64,000 nt of DNA from Aequitasia sp047973235 (GCA_047973235.1 JBKEBP010000128.1:1-64000), one strand, 5' to 3'; numbered from the stretch's first letter, positions 8,453 to 17,126 are shown. Notes: generated by a model not told the origin, from the letters alone. A program made the numbers and translations.

Positions 8453-10333
8453 TTAAAAACCAAGTTCGTGTTTAAGTTTCTGTACTCTTTCGCACCAATT
8501 GCCAACATTCCAATCACCAAATGAACCCAGACCTGCAAGCTCATTTTCTCCATAATATACAGGAACGTGTACTAGTGATAGTCCTTCATACTCATATGCT
8601 TGATTTAATACTGCTTCAAATTCTTCTAGGGTTTCTCCACCATAAAATCCTTTTACTCCATGCACAGATTCAGCCATTTTCACATAGTCAACTACCACTG
8701 TGTCATCTGTTTTAAACTCAACTTCATATTGAGAATGTTGAAGGCTGGTAATCGCACCCATGCGGCGATTGTCATACAAAACAATCATCCCTTTTAGTTT
8801 GTACTGAACTGCATCTATTAATATCTGTGGATTCATCATAAAGCTGCCATCACCGGTAAATGCGATAGGATAATCTTTGCCTCCGGCAAGTGCAAATGCG
8901 AGCATTGATGATACTGCAAATCCCATATATGAAGACCCTGTATCTGTTATAGTTTGTCCCGGTTCTTCATCTGTTACTATTTGAAATGCATTTGCCTGAA
9001 CATCACCCGCATCAAATATTTTTATGCATCCTTTTTGTTGTGCAAAATCTACTGTCTTTTTAATAGCTGCCGGTTCAGTTAATATATTTTTTTTCTGTTT
9101 CTCATCATACAAAATCGGATTATCGTATCGTAATTGTTTAAATGCTTCCCATTCTCTTCTCTTGCTAATGCAATTATTTAGCCACATAGATTCAGTTACT
9201 TTTTTATCTTTCTCTTTCAGTAACTCAATCAAGATTAAAAGAGCTTCCTTTGCATCACTTTGTATTCGTATACTATTGTTATATTGTCCCAAGTCATCAT
9301 AGTCGCAATTAATATTGATAATCTTCTTTGCATTCCTAAATGCCGTTCCCGAGCTGTCCCATTGGCATACACCTCTTGTTCCGATGGCGATTATCAAATC
9401 ACTCTCGTTCATAGCATAATTACCACTTATCGACCCTTTCGAGCCACCAACACTCATATTACGGGGCTTCGAATCCGGATATAAACCAGACACTTTCGGT
9501 CCATGTACATACACCGCATCCGCAAGTTCCAAAAACTCGTCCAATACTTCCGCAGTAATATTTGCAGCACCACCTCCTGCTTTAACCGTAATTCTTGAAG
9601 CATTACAAATAGCTTTTACTGCGGTATTAAAGAGATTCATATCAGCACTGACAATCTTTGATTTTTCCGATTTTTGAGTGAATTCAACTAAATTACATTT
9701 TTCCATTATTTTAGGTTGAATATTCATGGGAAGAAGCATATAAAATGGCGATTGTGCTGCACTTCCATTTACTACTGCATCGCCTCTTTTTAGCGCTGTA
9801 AATATTGCTTCTGCTGTATGCAATGAATATGCATGTCCTAAGGTTGTAAAAAGTCGTAAGAATAACTCTTGCTCTCTCTTTGGAATCTGCTGCATATTTG
9901 GGCCTTCACTATGAGTTGTTTCATCTCCTACTAAATAGTATACTCCTAGTCCATTGGACAATGGGACTAGAGAACCCGCAGCAGCCTGTAATGCACCCGG
10001 TCCGATTGAAGTAAATACTGCCGGAACCTCATTGTATTTCCATCTGAGCATTGACGCCACATGCGACGCTTCCACTTCATTTCGTACATTGACGGTTTTA
10101 ACAGCCTTTTCCTCTTCATAAATGCGCAGCACCTCACCTACATCAGTCATACCATGTCCAAAAATTCCAATAAATGTGCTGACGCCTTGATTAATCAGAC
10201 CTAAAACCACTGCTTCACTGAGACTAATATTTTGATATTGATTTAGCTCACCCACCTCTACAGCTCTTTGGATAGTGCCATGTGTTTTAATCGCTTTGGC
10301 ACGTTTTTTTCTTAATTCAATCATTTCATTCAT
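8453..10333 (-). CDS. ThDP-dependent enzyme, IolD/acetohydroxyacid-synthase superfamily
   Basis: A 626-residue thiamine-diphosphate enzyme with three domains. The PYR domain has the catalytic glutamate in RNEVEASHVA (E86). GIFGHG (about 56-61) and TSIGPGALQAAAG recall IolD, the trihydroxycyclohexane-dione hydrolase of inositol breakdown. The PP domain carries GDGSFMM (about 494-500) and the closing YDNRRMG. IolD-type and cyclohexane-1,2-dione hydrolases open cyclic 1,2-diketones; other relatives are decarboxylases or carboligases. It is clearly diverged from classical IolD, and the usual partners iolE, iolB, iolC and iolJ are not in view. It lies 2 bases after the isomerase gene. Ring-opening of a cyclic dione is the preferred but unproven role. 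Confidence 0.75.
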   Translation of the reverse strand: MNEMIELRKKRAKAIKTHGTIQRAVEVGELNQYQNISLSEAVVLGLINQGVSTFIGIFGHGMTDVGEVLRIYEEEKAVKTVNVRNEVEASHVASMLRWKYNEVPAVFTSIGPGALQAAAGSLVPLSNGLGVYYLVGDETTHSEGPNMQQIPKREQELFLRLFTTLGHAYSLHTAEAIFTALKRGDAVVNGSAAQSPFYMLLPMNIQPKIMEKCNLVEFTQKSEKSKIVSADMNLFNTAVKAICNASRITVKAGGGAANITAEVLDEFLELADAVYVHGPKVSGLYPDSKPRNMSVGGSKGSISGNYAMNESDLIIAIGTRGVCQWDSSGTAFRNAKKIININCDYDDLGQYNNSIRIQSDAKEALLILIELLKEKDKKVTESMWLNNCISKRREWEAFKQLRYDNPILYDEKQKKNILTEPAAIKKTVDFAQQKGCIKIFDAGDVQANAFQIVTDEEPGQTITDTGSSYMGFAVSSMLAFALAGGKDYPIAFTGDGSFMMNPQILIDAVQYKLKGMIVLYDNRRMGAITSLQHSQYEVEFKTDDTVVVDYVKMAESVHGVKGFYGGETLEEFEAVLNQAYEYEGLSLVHVPVYYGENELAGLGSFGDWNVGNWCERVQKLKHELGF

Positions 10334-10335
10334 AA

Positions 10336-10950
10336 TTAGTCCTCAATATATTTTCGTAATTTTATTTCGTAATGCTCTCCTAATGTATTAATAAAGCCCG
10401 GAAAGTTAAGAACATGCTTCACAATTTCATTTGGCATCTGATCTATTATTTCGGCAAATGGTCTATGCGCAATTCTAGAGATATCTAAAAGCGTCTCTCT
10501 GGATTTCTGCTGCGAATCCTTTCTCTCTTCAGGATATCCACATCCTCTTTCGACACTAAAAATTCGGTCAAAAATAAATCGCAAATTCACATCAGCTGCC
10601 CATCCATAACCCTGATTTAAAGGCAGTGAAATACAGTTGCCTCCATTAATTTGTGTAAATAGCCAAGCATCCAGCGAAGACGAAATCAATCCACAAAAAA
10701 CGTTCGGATACTGCATCGCCGCATTTAAGTACCCTTGTCCTGTCCCACATCCACCAACAACAAAATCAACTGCTTTATAGTTTAGTAGCATTGCTGTCAT
10801 CAGACCGGTATGAATGTATGTCAATTCCGGTAATTGTGAATTTCCGGTCATACCTACATTTAAAATTTCATGTCCTCGTTCCTCCAAGGCTTTAATAATG
10901 TCACTATTCTTTTGTTGAGCGCTCATCTCATTTACTACTGCAATACGCAT
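10336..10950 (-). CDS. RpiB/LacA/LacB-family sugar isomerase, C-terminally extended
   Basis: The first gene of the catabolic operon, 204 residues. The N-terminal 140 or so residues match the RpiB/LacAB fold: a start of MRIAVVNEMS, and the catalytic-cysteine loop VGGCGTGQGYLNAAM with Cys68. Simple RpiB proteins are near 150 residues; the extra C-terminal 55 (RIAHRPFAEIIDQMP onward) is a helical extension I cannot assign. The family interconverts aldoses and ketoses, usually phosphorylated. Some members act on sulfonated tetroses in sulfoglycolysis or on erythrulose phosphate. Pairing with a split transketolase recalls that layout, but no sulfoquinovosidase is in the window. GAGGAGG precedes the ATG. 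Confidence 0.8.
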   Translation of the reverse strand: MRIAVVNEMSAQQKNSDIIKALEERGHEILNVGMTGNSQLPELTYIHTGLMTAMLLNYKAVDFVVGGCGTGQGYLNAAMQYPNVFCGLISSSLDAWLFTQINGGNCISLPLNQGYGWAADVNLRFIFDRIFSVERGCGYPEERKDSQQKSRETLLDISRIAHRPFAEIIDQMPNEIVKHVLNFPGFINTLGEHYEIKLRKYIED

Positions 10951-11010
10951 ATATTCCTCCTCGTTTTTTTGTTATTAATTTAAAATTGGAGTCTCACAAT
11001 CTATAATTGA

Positions 11011-11039
11011 ATAATATATAAACGCTATATTTTTGTCAA
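11011..11039 (-). promoter_or_regulatory. Sigma-A-type promoter of the catabolic operon
   Basis: Read on the minus strand there is TTGACA, a 17-base spacer and TATTAT, 5 of 6 to consensus at -10 and perfect at -35. The likely start site falls about 55 bases ahead of the isomerase ATG. Confidence 0.85.
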
Positions 11040-11040
11040 C

Positions 11041-11125
11041 GCGCAATGCGTACCACGGTTGCGCATTATGCAACTCTTGTGTATTTTAGCGATTATGCAC
11101 ATGTTTATTTTAGTTTTTTATGCAC
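11041..11125. promoter_or_regulatory. Candidate operator cluster upstream of the catabolic promoter
   Basis: Just upstream of the -35 box are an inverted repeat GCGCAA/TTGCGC (11041-11064) and three copies of TTATGCA at 11066, 11093 and 11118. The last two belong to an imperfect direct repeat of about 23 bases (11078-11100 and 11102-11125). The position fits an activator site or upstream repressor site. The neighbouring IclR-family regulator is the natural candidate, by inference. Confidence 0.55.
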
Positions 11126-11144
11126 TTTTACTATATATGAATTC

Positions 11145-11175
11145 AAAATAAAAGTCTACCCCTCACGGTAGACTT
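11145..11175 (-). terminator. Rho-independent terminator of the IclR gene
   Basis: A perfect 9-base stem (AAGTCTACC/GGTAGACTT) with a 6-base loop, followed on the minus strand by TTATTTT. It separates the regulator from the operon promoter. Confidence 0.8.
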
Positions 11176-11215
11176 GAATTCTGATTATTTTTAATTTGGT
11201 ATTATTTTTGAAAAA

Positions 11216-11971
11216 CTAACGACTGGGTTTGTAACCCAATGATAAGCTAATTTGATTACTAATAGAAACTAAAGCAGATATATATCTCTCAATTGTAGAT
11301 GGCTTGATATTTGTAGTTGTTCCCGAAACTCCCAAGCAATAATTTACTCTTCCTCGATAATTGTAAACAGGTGCTGCAATACACCTAACTCCCAGCGTCA
11401 TCTCTTCATTATCAATTGCATAACCTTGATTTCGTATTACGGCAAGGTTCTTCCTTAAATCATTAATATTTGTAATAGTTTTAGGTGTATATGCAGTCAA
11501 AGAATAATCTTTTAATAAGCGATCAACCTTTGATGGTGGGCTAAATGCAAGAATGCATTTTCCAACTGATGAACTATGCAGTGGTTCAATCATTCCAACA
11601 TTCGCCGCCAGATTATAAACTTTGTTCGAATGCACTTGGTCTACCACATAAGCAGCATCATTATTAAAGGCACATAAATGTACACTTTCATTTAACTCCT
11701 CAAATAGCTTGGATAAAAATGGGCGCGCAATTGCTATTACGTTTATATTTCGTTTCACACCCTCTCCCAGATATAAAATTTTAAAACCCAAGCGATATTT
11801 TTTTGTTGCAGTGTCTACTTGAACCATATCATGTGATTTAAGAGTCTCGATTAATCTAGAGACAGTACTTTTATTAACACCAAGTTCCTCTGCAATCTCT
11901 GTAACACTTGCACTTCCTTGTCGTTCTAAAATCGAAAGAATTAACATCCCACGATCAAGAGATTGTATCAT
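11216..11971 (-). CDS. IclR-family transcriptional regulator
   Basis: 251 residues. The N-terminal winged helix-turn-helix (about 5-65) reads GSASVTEIAEELGVNKSTVSRLIETL. The C-terminal effector domain has the family blocks VHLCAFNNDAAYVVDQV, LHSSSVGKCILAF, and near the end RVNYCLGVSGTTT. IclR proteins regulate catabolic operons by binding a pathway metabolite, as activators or repressors. It is upstream of the isomerase-to-transketolase operon, on the same strand and with its own terminator, so that operon is its likely target. Start is the ATG after AGAGGTGAT. The effector is unknown. Confidence 0.92.
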   Translation of the reverse strand: MIQSLDRGMLILSILERQGSASVTEIAEELGVNKSTVSRLIETLKSHDMVQVDTATKKYRLGFKILYLGEGVKRNINVIAIARPFLSKLFEELNESVHLCAFNNDAAYVVDQVHSNKVYNLAANVGMIEPLHSSSVGKCILAFSPPSKVDRLLKDYSLTAYTPKTITNINDLRKNLAVIRNQGYAIDNEEMTLGVRCIAAPVYNYRGRVNYCLGVSGTTTNIKPSTIERYISALVSISNQISLSLGYKPSR

Positions 11972-12052
11972 TTAATCACCTCTACAAGTTTTGTTTTGAC
12001 TTCATTCTAGCAGTAAAGTTTATTGATTACAAGAAAAATCCTAATGCTAAAA

Positions 12053-12340
12053 CTACAAGCGAGCATCCAAGTCAACATACTTCTCCGGCTCTTTATCGAA
12101 TGCTCTGACAACATACGGACAAGTCGGGTAAATCTTCTTTCCGTTATCTCTTGCCCATTTTACCAACGCTTCCAGCAATACACCGCCATATCCTTTTCCC
12201 TCAAATCCTTTGTAAATCTCAGTATGTGTTGCATAAATCAAGTGTGGATTGGCCACACGATAGTCCATCTCACCAGCCGGATTACCTTCATCAGATAATA
12301 ATTCAAACATTTCTTTTTCTTCAATATGTTGTATTTGCAT
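12053..12340 (-). CDS. Small GNAT-type N-acetyltransferase (YidJ/NATD1-like)
   Basis: About 95 residues. The acetyl-CoA loop is visible as FEGKGYGGVLLEALVKWAR, with the family ending YPTCPYVVRAFDKEPE. This compact GNAT subfamily is widespread and functionally obscure. An in-frame ATG three codons earlier overlaps the GGAG ribosome site, so the second ATG is the better start. It ends 81 bases before the IclR start and begins 33 bases after radA ends, probably in the radA transcript. No substrate can be proposed. Confidence 0.85.
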   Translation of the reverse strand: MQIQHIEEKEMFELLSDEGNPAGEMDYRVANPHLIYATHTEIYKGFEGKGYGGVLLEALVKWARDNGKKIYPTCPYVVRAFDKEPEKYVDLDARL

Positions 12341-12373
12341 TATAAACATCTCCTATCGTATTTAACTATTTAA

Positions 12374-13732
12374 CTACCTCATTAATCCCATCACTTCATT
12401 AATTGTACTTATTCCTACAATTTCTATTCCATCCTCTTTAGATAATCCTTTAGTTGAAACCTTTGGCATTATACAAGTTTTAAAACCTAGTTTCTTTGCT
12501 TCTGCCAACCTTTGTTCCGGCATTGAAACCGCTCTAACCTCACCACTAAGTCCTACTTCTCCGTAAACAACAACGTCTTCCGGTATTGCTTTATTTTTGT
12601 AGCTTGATATTATTGCCATTACGACTGCTAAATCCGTTGCCGGTTCTGTGAGTTTTAAGCCTCCGGCAATATTTATATACGCATCGTAATTTGACAAGTG
12701 TATTCCCACCCTTTTATCTATAACTGCCATCAACAGATTAACCCTATTATAATCCATGCCTGCTGCCGTTCTTCTTGCCAGATTAAAATTTGTAGATGTT
12801 ACCAATGCCTGTACTTCTATTAACACCGGTCTGGTTCCTTCCATTGCACAAGCTACTACTGCACCTGATGCATTTTCCGGTCTTCCGCTAAGCATAAACT
12901 CAGAAGGATTTTTCACTTCCACTAACCCTTCTTTTCTCATTTCAAATACGCCTATTTCATTCGTTGAACCAAACCGATTCTTAACCCCTCTTAAAATTCG
13001 ATAAGTTCCATGCCTCTCACCTTCAAAGTATAAAACCGTATCTACCATATGTTCCAGGACTCTTGGACCTGCAACAGTTCCCTCTTTGGTAACATGTCCA
13101 ACGATAAAAATTGAAATATTTAATCCTTTTGCAATTTGCATTAATTGATTAGTAGTTTCGCGAACTTGAGACACACTACCGGGTGCCGAGGTCACATCCT
13201 CATTATACATAGTTTGTATCGAATCAATAACTACCATTTCAGGTCTTGTTTTCTCTATTATGCTTCGTATTGATTCAAGGTTAACCTCACATAATAGTGA
13301 TAAATCATCCGTAAACTCACCTATTCTGTTCGCACGTAATTTTATCTGTCTAAGAGATTCCTCTCCTGATATATATAATACCTTTTTATTTTTTGCAGAT
13401 AATTTTTGACACACCTGTAATAATAACGTCGATTTTCCAATTCCCGGATCACCACCTACCAATACTAGTGAGCCATGGACTATTCCACCTCCGAGAACCC
13501 TATCGAGCTCGATAATACCGGTTTCAACTCTGTCGTTTTCATCTGTAGATATGCCTGAAAGTGACACTGCCTTTATATCACGTGATTGAGTATGTTTTCC
13601 GGATTTGTTGGTTGTAACACTCTCCTCTACGAAAGTGCTCCACTCTTTACACATTGGACACTGCCCCAACCACTTACTCTCTTCGTGTCCACAGTTTTGA
13701 CAGAAAAAAACCGTTTTCTTTCCTTTTGCCAT
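12374..13732 (-). CDS. radA: DNA repair protein RadA (Sms)
   Basis: 452 residues from the preferred ATG (MAKGKK). The N-terminal zinc finger is CQNCGHEESKWLGQCPMC. The RecA-like ATPase has GGDPGIGKSTLL (Walker A), and the RadA-specific KNRFG motif lies in GVKNRFGSTNEIG. The C-terminal third is Lon-protease-like without its active site. RadA promotes branch migration during homologous recombination and helps process recombination intermediates. A TTG nine codons earlier lies inside a terminator hairpin and is unlikely to be used; AAAGGAG sits just ahead of two adjacent ATGs. Length is normal for the family. Confidence 0.97.
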   Translation of the reverse strand: MAKGKKTVFFCQNCGHEESKWLGQCPMCKEWSTFVEESVTTNKSGKHTQSRDIKAVSLSGISTDENDRVETGIIELDRVLGGGIVHGSLVLVGGDPGIGKSTLLLQVCQKLSAKNKKVLYISGEESLRQIKLRANRIGEFTDDLSLLCEVNLESIRSIIEKTRPEMVVIDSIQTMYNEDVTSAPGSVSQVRETTNQLMQIAKGLNISIFIVGHVTKEGTVAGPRVLEHMVDTVLYFEGERHGTYRILRGVKNRFGSTNEIGVFEMRKEGLVEVKNPSEFMLSGRPENASGAVVACAMEGTRPVLIEVQALVTSTNFNLARRTAAGMDYNRVNLLMAVIDKRVGIHLSNYDAYINIAGGLKLTEPATDLAVVMAIISSYKNKAIPEDVVVYGEVGLSGEVRAVSMPEQRLAEAKKLGFKTCIMPKVSTKGLSKEDGIEIVGISTINEVMGLMR

Positions 13733-13744
13733 CATTCTCCTTTT

Positions 13745-13774
13745 AAAAAGGGTTGACAATGCGTCAACCCTTTT
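13745..13774 (-). terminator. Terminator hairpin between the 137-residue gene and radA
   Basis: A 12-base perfect stem (AAAAGGGTTGAC/GTCAACCCTTTT) with a 5-base loop and a short run of T on the minus strand. It ends 10 bases before the radA ATG, so it may also attenuate read-through into radA. Confidence 0.7.
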
Positions 13775-13780
13775 AATGTC

Positions 13781-14194
13781 TTATTTTTTAACTACTTTGA
13801 TTAACATTTCCTCTTCCGGTTCTAATTCAGTGCTTATAACCAACTTACCACTTAAATTTGTCAACATATCTCCTACATTGACATCCCCCATATAAACAAC
13901 ATATTCACTATCGGCTTCCGACTCTAGTGTTATCTGTGCATCACGATTTCCTGTGACTGTAAATGAAATAGTATTCTCGCTCGCCTGATAATGTTCAACT
14001 CTAGTTCCCGGTACGGATTCATATGCAAAAAGTCCGTTTTTTTCAAGTTTTGTGATTTCAGAATACGTCTTCACTTTATAGATATCTCCTTTAAACTCAA
14101 AGTCTTCCACTTTAGACTTTTTATCTAACGTATAATCACCAAAACTCAAAGTATTGTCCGCTTCAACTATTAAAAGTTCTTTATTAAGTGACAT
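13781..14194 (-). CDS. Unrecognised 137-residue acidic protein between clpC and radA
   Basis: A soluble protein with no signal peptide or membrane segment, predicted to be mostly beta strand. Its middle has EHYQASENTISFTVTG and alternating hydrophobic/polar strands (DAQITLESEADSEYVVYMG). It ends in a charged ISTELEPEEEMLIKVVKK. The ribosome site AGGAGG and full-length ORF make it a real gene. I do not recognise the family with confidence. I recall proteins of similar size in Lachnospiraceae labelled 'endosialidase' without evidence, and I do not adopt that name. It has its own terminator and a possible promoter in the gap after clpC. Confidence 0.75.
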   Translation of the reverse strand: MSLNKELLIVEADNTLSFGDYTLDKKSKVEDFEFKGDIYKVKTYSEITKLEKNGLFAYESVPGTRVEHYQASENTISFTVTGNRDAQITLESEADSEYVVYMGDVNVGDMLTNLSGKLVISTELEPEEEMLIKVVKK

Positions 14195-14247
14195 TTGTTT
14201 ATTCCTCCTAAACAGGTATTATGATAGCATTATATCGCAAATCCAAT

Positions 14248-16689
14248 TTATTTTGTAGCCTTTGAGACAAATTTAATTTCTTTTTTAGATAAGTTTACTT
14301 CTACTGTACTATCTCTTTTGATTTCTCCACCAAGAAGTGCCTCTGCCATTTTATCTTCAAGTTGATTTTGAACAGCTCTTCTAAGTGGCCTTGCCCCGTA
14401 TTTAATATCCGTTCCTGTTTCTACTATATGCTTTTTTACATTGTCTTTTATAACTAAAGTTATGCCTAGCTGCTCTTTAGCTCGATTTATCAGTTCTTTA
14501 CACATAAGGCCAACTATCCGCTTCATATGTACAGCGTTTAATGGATGGAATACAATAATCTCATCGATTCTATTTAAGAATTCCGGCCTAAATACATTCT
14601 TTATTTCATTCATTACATTGCTCTTCATTCGCTTATAATCGTCAGAGGCATCTTCCTTTATATTAAAACCAAGTTTCTTTGGATCAATAATAGTTTTTGC
14701 TCCGGCATTTGACGTCATAATGATTATAGTATTACTAAAGTCAACCTTTCTACCTTGAGAATCCGTGATACGACCATCATCTAAAACCTGTAATAGTATA
14801 TTAAACACATCGGGGTGTGCCTTCTCTATCTCATCGAAAAGAATAACACTATAAGGGTGTCTCCTTACTTGTTCACTTAGCTGACCACCTTCATCAAATC
14901 CTACATATCCCGGAGGCGAACCTATCATTTTTGATACAGAATGTTTCTCCATATACTCAGACATATCAACTCTTATCATGGAATTCTCATCACCAAAAAC
15001 CGCTTCGGCTAGTGCTTTTGATAATTCTGTTTTACCTACTCCCGTAGGCCCGAGAAATAGAAATGACCCTATAGGTCTCTTCGGATCTTTGAGACCAACT
15101 CTTCCTCTTTTTATTGCTTTTGCAACTGCGGTTACTGCTTCTTCTTGTCCAATAACTCTTTTGTGTAAGGTCTGCTCTAGTTTATTTAATCGTGCACCTT
15201 CAGACTCATTTAGTCTGCTTACAGGTATTGATGTCCACTGCGAAACAACATCGGCAATATCTTCTTCTGTAACTACAACTGATTTATCAGCATTTTTCTT
15301 GGCAAATCGTTTTCTAGCCTGTTCAAGTTTTTTTTGTGTTTTTTCACGCTCTACCTTTATTGCCGCTGCTTCCTTCATATTTCCGGATTTTATACTTTCT
15401 TCCATGTGCTCAGACATAGAAATAATATCTGCTTCATGCTTGTAAAATGTATCCGGCACCTTGAATCCCCTTAAACTCACCTTGGAACATGTCTCATCCA
15501 AAACATCTATTGCTTTATCCGGTAGGAATCTGTCATTAATATACCTACAAGAAAGGTGTACTGCTGACTTTATAGCTTCTTCAGTAATCTGTACACTATG
15601 ATGCTGCGCATACTTATCACTTAATCCTTCCAAAATCTCTACGCACTCGTTTTCTGTTGGTTCATCTATCGTAATAGGCTGGAATCGTCGCTCTAAAGCT
15701 GCATCCTTTTCAATATGTTTTCTATACTCGCTAATTGTTGTAGCACCAATTAATTGAAGTTCTCCTCTCGCCAAGGATGGTTTCAAAATATTTGAAGCGT
15801 CAATAGCACCTTCAGCTCCACCTGCACCTATAATCGTATGTACCTCATCAAGGAAAAGGATGATATTACCAGCCGCCTTAACTTCTGTAATAAGTCGTTT
15901 CATCCTCTCTTCAAATTCACCTCGATACTTAGAACCTGCTATCATACCGGCTAAGTCCATAGTGAAAATACGCTTGTCAAGCATTCCTTCCGGAACAATT
16001 CCTGATGCAATTTGTGAAGCAAGACCTTCAATGACTGCAGTCTTACCAACACCCGGCTCACCTACTAGACACGGATTATTCTTCGTACGTCTACTAAGAA
16101 TCTGCATAATTCTATTAATCTCTTCTTTTCTTCCTATTACCGGATCCAGCTTGCCTTCTTCTGCTAATAACGTCAAATCCGTACCGTATTGATCAAATAT
16201 AGATTCGCCCTTTTTTTCCGGATTATCCTGCATTTTATCTTCAAACAATTCTTTAGCATTATTACCGGTAGCATTTGCTATGTCCATATATAATTTTTTA
16301 ATATTTATGTTAAGCGTTATAAGTATTCTAGTCGCAACACTATCCTTCTCCTGCATCAGTGCAAGCAACAAATGTTCTGTTCCTACCTCCTTCGATTTCA
16401 TTTGATTTGCAAATACTTCACTACTTCGCAAAACCGTCTTTAGTTTCGGTGATATTTCCGGTGCTGACTTTCTGGCGACAGAACCTATAGGTGCAACTAA
16501 TTCGCTTATCACTTTTAGTATACTCGCTTCTGCCACATTATTACTTGCTAATATCTGTCCTGCTACTCCCGAATAAGCTTTGCAAAGTCCCAGTAATAAA
16601 TGCTCTGTTCCTACATATGGATGATCTGCATTTTTCGCCGCTTTCTTTGCTATGTCCATACTCTCTATAGCTTGTTTTGTATATTTCAT
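14248..16689 (-). CDS. clpC: ATP-dependent Clp protease ATP-binding subunit ClpC
   Basis: 813 residues with the full ClpC order. Two Clp-N repeats span about 1-145 (VGTEHLLLGLCKAYSG, VGTEHLLLALMQEKDS). The first AAA+ domain has GEPGVGKTAVIEGLA. A middle UVR/coiled-coil region around 410-460 contains KRFAKKNADKS nearby. The second AAA+ domain has GPTGVGKTELSKALAEAVFG, and a D2-small domain follows. It unfolds substrates for ClpP and acts in protein quality control. In many Firmicutes it lies in ctsR-mcsA-mcsB-clpC; here the upstream gene is a GntR-type regulator 39 bases away, and no mcs genes are seen. Start follows GAGAGGAGACGG. Confidence 0.96.
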   Translation of the reverse strand: MKYTKQAIESMDIAKKAAKNADHPYVGTEHLLLGLCKAYSGVAGQILASNNVAEASILKVISELVAPIGSVARKSAPEISPKLKTVLRSSEVFANQMKSKEVGTEHLLLALMQEKDSVATRILITLNINIKKLYMDIANATGNNAKELFEDKMQDNPEKKGESIFDQYGTDLTLLAEEGKLDPVIGRKEEINRIMQILSRRTKNNPCLVGEPGVGKTAVIEGLASQIASGIVPEGMLDKRIFTMDLAGMIAGSKYRGEFEERMKRLITEVKAAGNIILFLDEVHTIIGAGGAEGAIDASNILKPSLARGELQLIGATTISEYRKHIEKDAALERRFQPITIDEPTENECVEILEGLSDKYAQHHSVQITEEAIKSAVHLSCRYINDRFLPDKAIDVLDETCSKVSLRGFKVPDTFYKHEADIISMSEHMEESIKSGNMKEAAAIKVEREKTQKKLEQARKRFAKKNADKSVVVTEEDIADVVSQWTSIPVSRLNESEGARLNKLEQTLHKRVIGQEEAVTAVAKAIKRGRVGLKDPKRPIGSFLFLGPTGVGKTELSKALAEAVFGDENSMIRVDMSEYMEKHSVSKMIGSPPGYVGFDEGGQLSEQVRRHPYSVILFDEIEKAHPDVFNILLQVLDDGRITDSQGRKVDFSNTIIIMTSNAGAKTIIDPKKLGFNIKEDASDDYKRMKSNVMNEIKNVFRPEFLNRIDEIIVFHPLNAVHMKRIVGLMCKELINRAKEQLGITLVIKDNVKKHIVETGTDIKYGARPLRRAVQNQLEDKMAEALLGGEIKRDSTVEVNLSKKEIKFVSKATK

Positions 16690-16728
16690 CTTATATCCGT
16701 CTCCTCTCTAGTATCACTATTTCTAAAA

Positions 16729-17094
16729 TTAATATTCATCAAATATATCATCAACCAGTCTATGTATATCCTCTCTGGTTATATTCTTACATCGTCCTTG
16801 CGCAATAACAATATTCATTGTTGACTTGATCTCTTTTAAAAGTCTTTCTTTGTCAGGATCCACACATATAACGGCTCCTCTCCTTCTGTCTAGCTGGATA
16901 TACCCTTCCTCACGTAATATACCATACGCTTTGTTTACCGTATGCATGTTAATTCCCAGTATATTAGCCATCTGTCTAACCGAAGGCAACGAATCGCCTT
17001 CCCTAATATTGCTGTATGCAATTTCCATAATGATTTGATTTCTTACTTGTACATAAATCGCTTCATTACTATTAAAATCTATTTCCAAATACAT
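16729..17094 (-). CDS. GntR-family regulator, YtrA subfamily
   Basis: 121 residues. The winged helix-turn-helix (about 10-75) contains EGDSLPSVRQMANILGINMHTV and YGILREEGYIQLDRRRGA, typical of GntR. The short C-terminal tail (about 45 residues) lacks a ligand domain, which defines the YtrA type. These usually repress their own operon and adjacent transporters. Here the next gene is clpC, so it may control clpC with itself. A palindrome overlapping its transcription start region fits autoregulation. No ABC transporter is adjacent, which is unusual for YtrA. Confidence 0.9.
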   Translation of the reverse strand: MYLEIDFNSNEAIYVQVRNQIIMEIAYSNIREGDSLPSVRQMANILGINMHTVNKAYGILREEGYIQLDRRRGAVICVDPDKERLLKEIKSTMNIVIAQGRCKNITREDIHRLVDDIFDEY

Positions 17095-17104
17095 AGGCCA
17101 CCTC

Positions 17105-17125
17105 TGTTATATAAAGCATATAACA
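17105..17125. promoter_or_regulatory. Candidate GntR/YtrA operator
   Basis: Perfect inverted repeat TGTTATAT/ATATAACA with a 5-base centre, lying between the -10 box and the ribosome site of the GntR gene. This is where a repressor would block initiation. Confidence 0.6.
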
Positions 17126-17126
17126 A

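Noticed and set aside
8521..9484. Plus-strand open frames opposite the ThDP enzyme and many other genes
   Set aside because: They are shadows of well-supported minus-strand genes, with no ribosome sites and unnatural composition.
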